A DNA stretch of 52,075 bases from Hyphomicrobiaceae bacterium. Lineage in GTDB: Bacteria > Pseudomonadota > Alphaproteobacteria > Rhizobiales > Hyphomicrobiaceae. The stretch lies in assembly GCA_025351355.1 (NCBI GenBank), contig JANXWC010000057.1, positions 1-52,075 on the forward strand. The letters are read 5' to 3'. Positions 51,511 to 52,075 of this stretch are shown piece after piece; positions within the stretch are counted from its first letter, which is position 1; the number at the start of each line of letters is the position of its first letter. The notes under the pieces are model-generated. The model did not search any database. It had not been told where the DNA came from and saw nothing but the letters and a program-made list of their open reading frames with translations. The translations under genes and the position numbers were made by a program.

Positions 51511-52075
51511 GCCCGCCCTTTTGAAGGCAAAAAATATTCTCACCGTAGTTCGCCGTCCCAACGCCGCAATTCACCCGCACCGCCGTCCTCCCGGTCGCAG
51601 CGCCCGCATCGCAGAGCAATGCTCCGCATCGAGAGCGCGGAGAGCCGGGATCATTCCCAGCCATTAACCGGGAAACGTCCCGGGTCGCGCTCCGCTTGCC
51701 CGGGAAGACGGGAAACGAGAACCCACGCGCCAAAAAACGACCCTAGCGGCCCCGATCCGACGACCGTGCCGTTGATGATAGGAGCCCGGAACCACTCCGG
51801 GGAGCAGAGCGCGGCCGAAGCCACGTGTTCTGCGTACCCGCCACGCCGGGCGGGAGGGTGCTCACCTCAAGTGTGAGCTTGTTGCGGCTGATGCCGCGCT
51901 CTGCGCTGCGTTTGTTTTACTCTCGAAGCCCTACAATCGGGTTTGCAACCGCGCTGCTCTTTCAGCGGCGGGACTTCGACGAGGCGTATCTGAAGAGGAA
52001 TCGTCCTCTCCATGAGCGATACGCGCTGCACAACTCCAAGCCGGCAGTTCCAGACGGTTCTAGACCCGCCCCGAT

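Larger units (their letters stand above)
51185..52075. other. Repeat-rich non-coding end of the window
   Basis: No convincing gene. Two copies of a REP-like dyad (51222-51293, 51331-51403), a two-hairpin repeat (51458-51510) and a GGGAAACG-rich dyad near 51668-51720 occupy the first 550 bases. Translations here give the GKRSATRD-type peptide of rhizobial repeats, not a protein. An open frame of 67 codons from a GTG at 51873 runs off the window edge without family signal. Confidence 0.55.

Noticed and set aside
51440-51733. 97-codon frame on the minus strand with GKRSATRD
   Set aside because: The peptide is the translation of a palindromic rhizobial repeat, with no start signal or family; treated as non-coding.
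51873-52075. 67-codon frame running off the window edge
   Set aside because: No recognisable family and repeat-rich surroundings; not enough to call a gene.

Overview
The window reads as a chromosome segment of an alphaproteobacterium of the order Hyphomicrobiales (Rhizobiales), most like the Xanthobacteraceae/Nitrobacteraceae. This rests on GC-rich coding sequence, alphaproteobacterial-looking NuoE/NuoF, HisB beside HslV, a DUF6481 protein, many solute-binding proteins, and intergenic palindromes that resemble the rhizobial RIME family. The placement is from family recognition only. No rRNA, tRNA, CRISPR array, phage or insertion-sequence gene was seen.

Layout. Positions 1-3062 hold the end of a glycan or lipid-modification cluster: an FAD-dependent oxidoreductase (cut by the window edge), a GtrA-like flippase, a TylF-like methyltransferase and a GT39 glycosyltransferase. 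Positions 3115-8163 hold a lone NitT/TauT-type binding protein, a 2-hydroxyacid dehydrogenase, DUF6481, and complex I subunits nuoE and nuoF with a small membrane protein between them but no other nuo gene. Positions 8299-13673 hold an MFS transporter, a CocE-type hydrolase, a beta-hydroxyacid dehydrogenase and a zinc alcohol dehydrogenase.

Positions 13667-24072 look like a catabolic island. A minus-strand operon carries an alpha/beta hydrolase of the dihydropseudooxynicotine-hydrolase/FrsA type, an isochorismatase-type amidohydrolase, a PuuE-like polysaccharide deacetylase and a complete Liv-type ABC importer. A LysR regulator lies upstream, divergent from a flavin reductase and a second beta-hydroxyacid dehydrogenase. 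Together they suggest import and hydrolysis of an amide, imide or N-heterocycle; the substrate is not visible. A TMEM175-like channel, an SDR and a NagA-like deacetylase follow.

The most striking locus is 27043-34856, on the minus strand. A large regulator (winged helix, BTAD, degenerate cyclase-like domain, TolB-like domain, TPRs) lies just upstream of a 1478-residue protein. That protein joins an N-terminal cytochrome P450, two related-looking linker domains around two membrane segments, and a C-terminal DyP-type haem peroxidase. A small unknown protein with a strong ribosome-binding site follows. A membrane-tethered double-haem oxidase under a dedicated regulator is the best candidate here for an undescribed system.

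Positions 35395-41575 hold a divergent HxlR regulator/glutathione S-transferase pair with a perfect 14-bp palindrome between them, hisB, an hslV without hslU, a Tat-exported MsrB, a catalytically dead-looking SDR and homogentisate dioxygenase. Positions 41849-51184 hold an MFS transporter, an AT-rich membrane protein of unknown function (probably acquired), a Bug-type binding protein, an SDR, a DUF4189 protein, rsmD, a RluB-type pseudouridine synthase, tadA, an HExxH protein and a patatin-like lipase. The last 0.9 kb is repeat-rich and without a recognisable gene. Several palindromic repeat families recur between genes.
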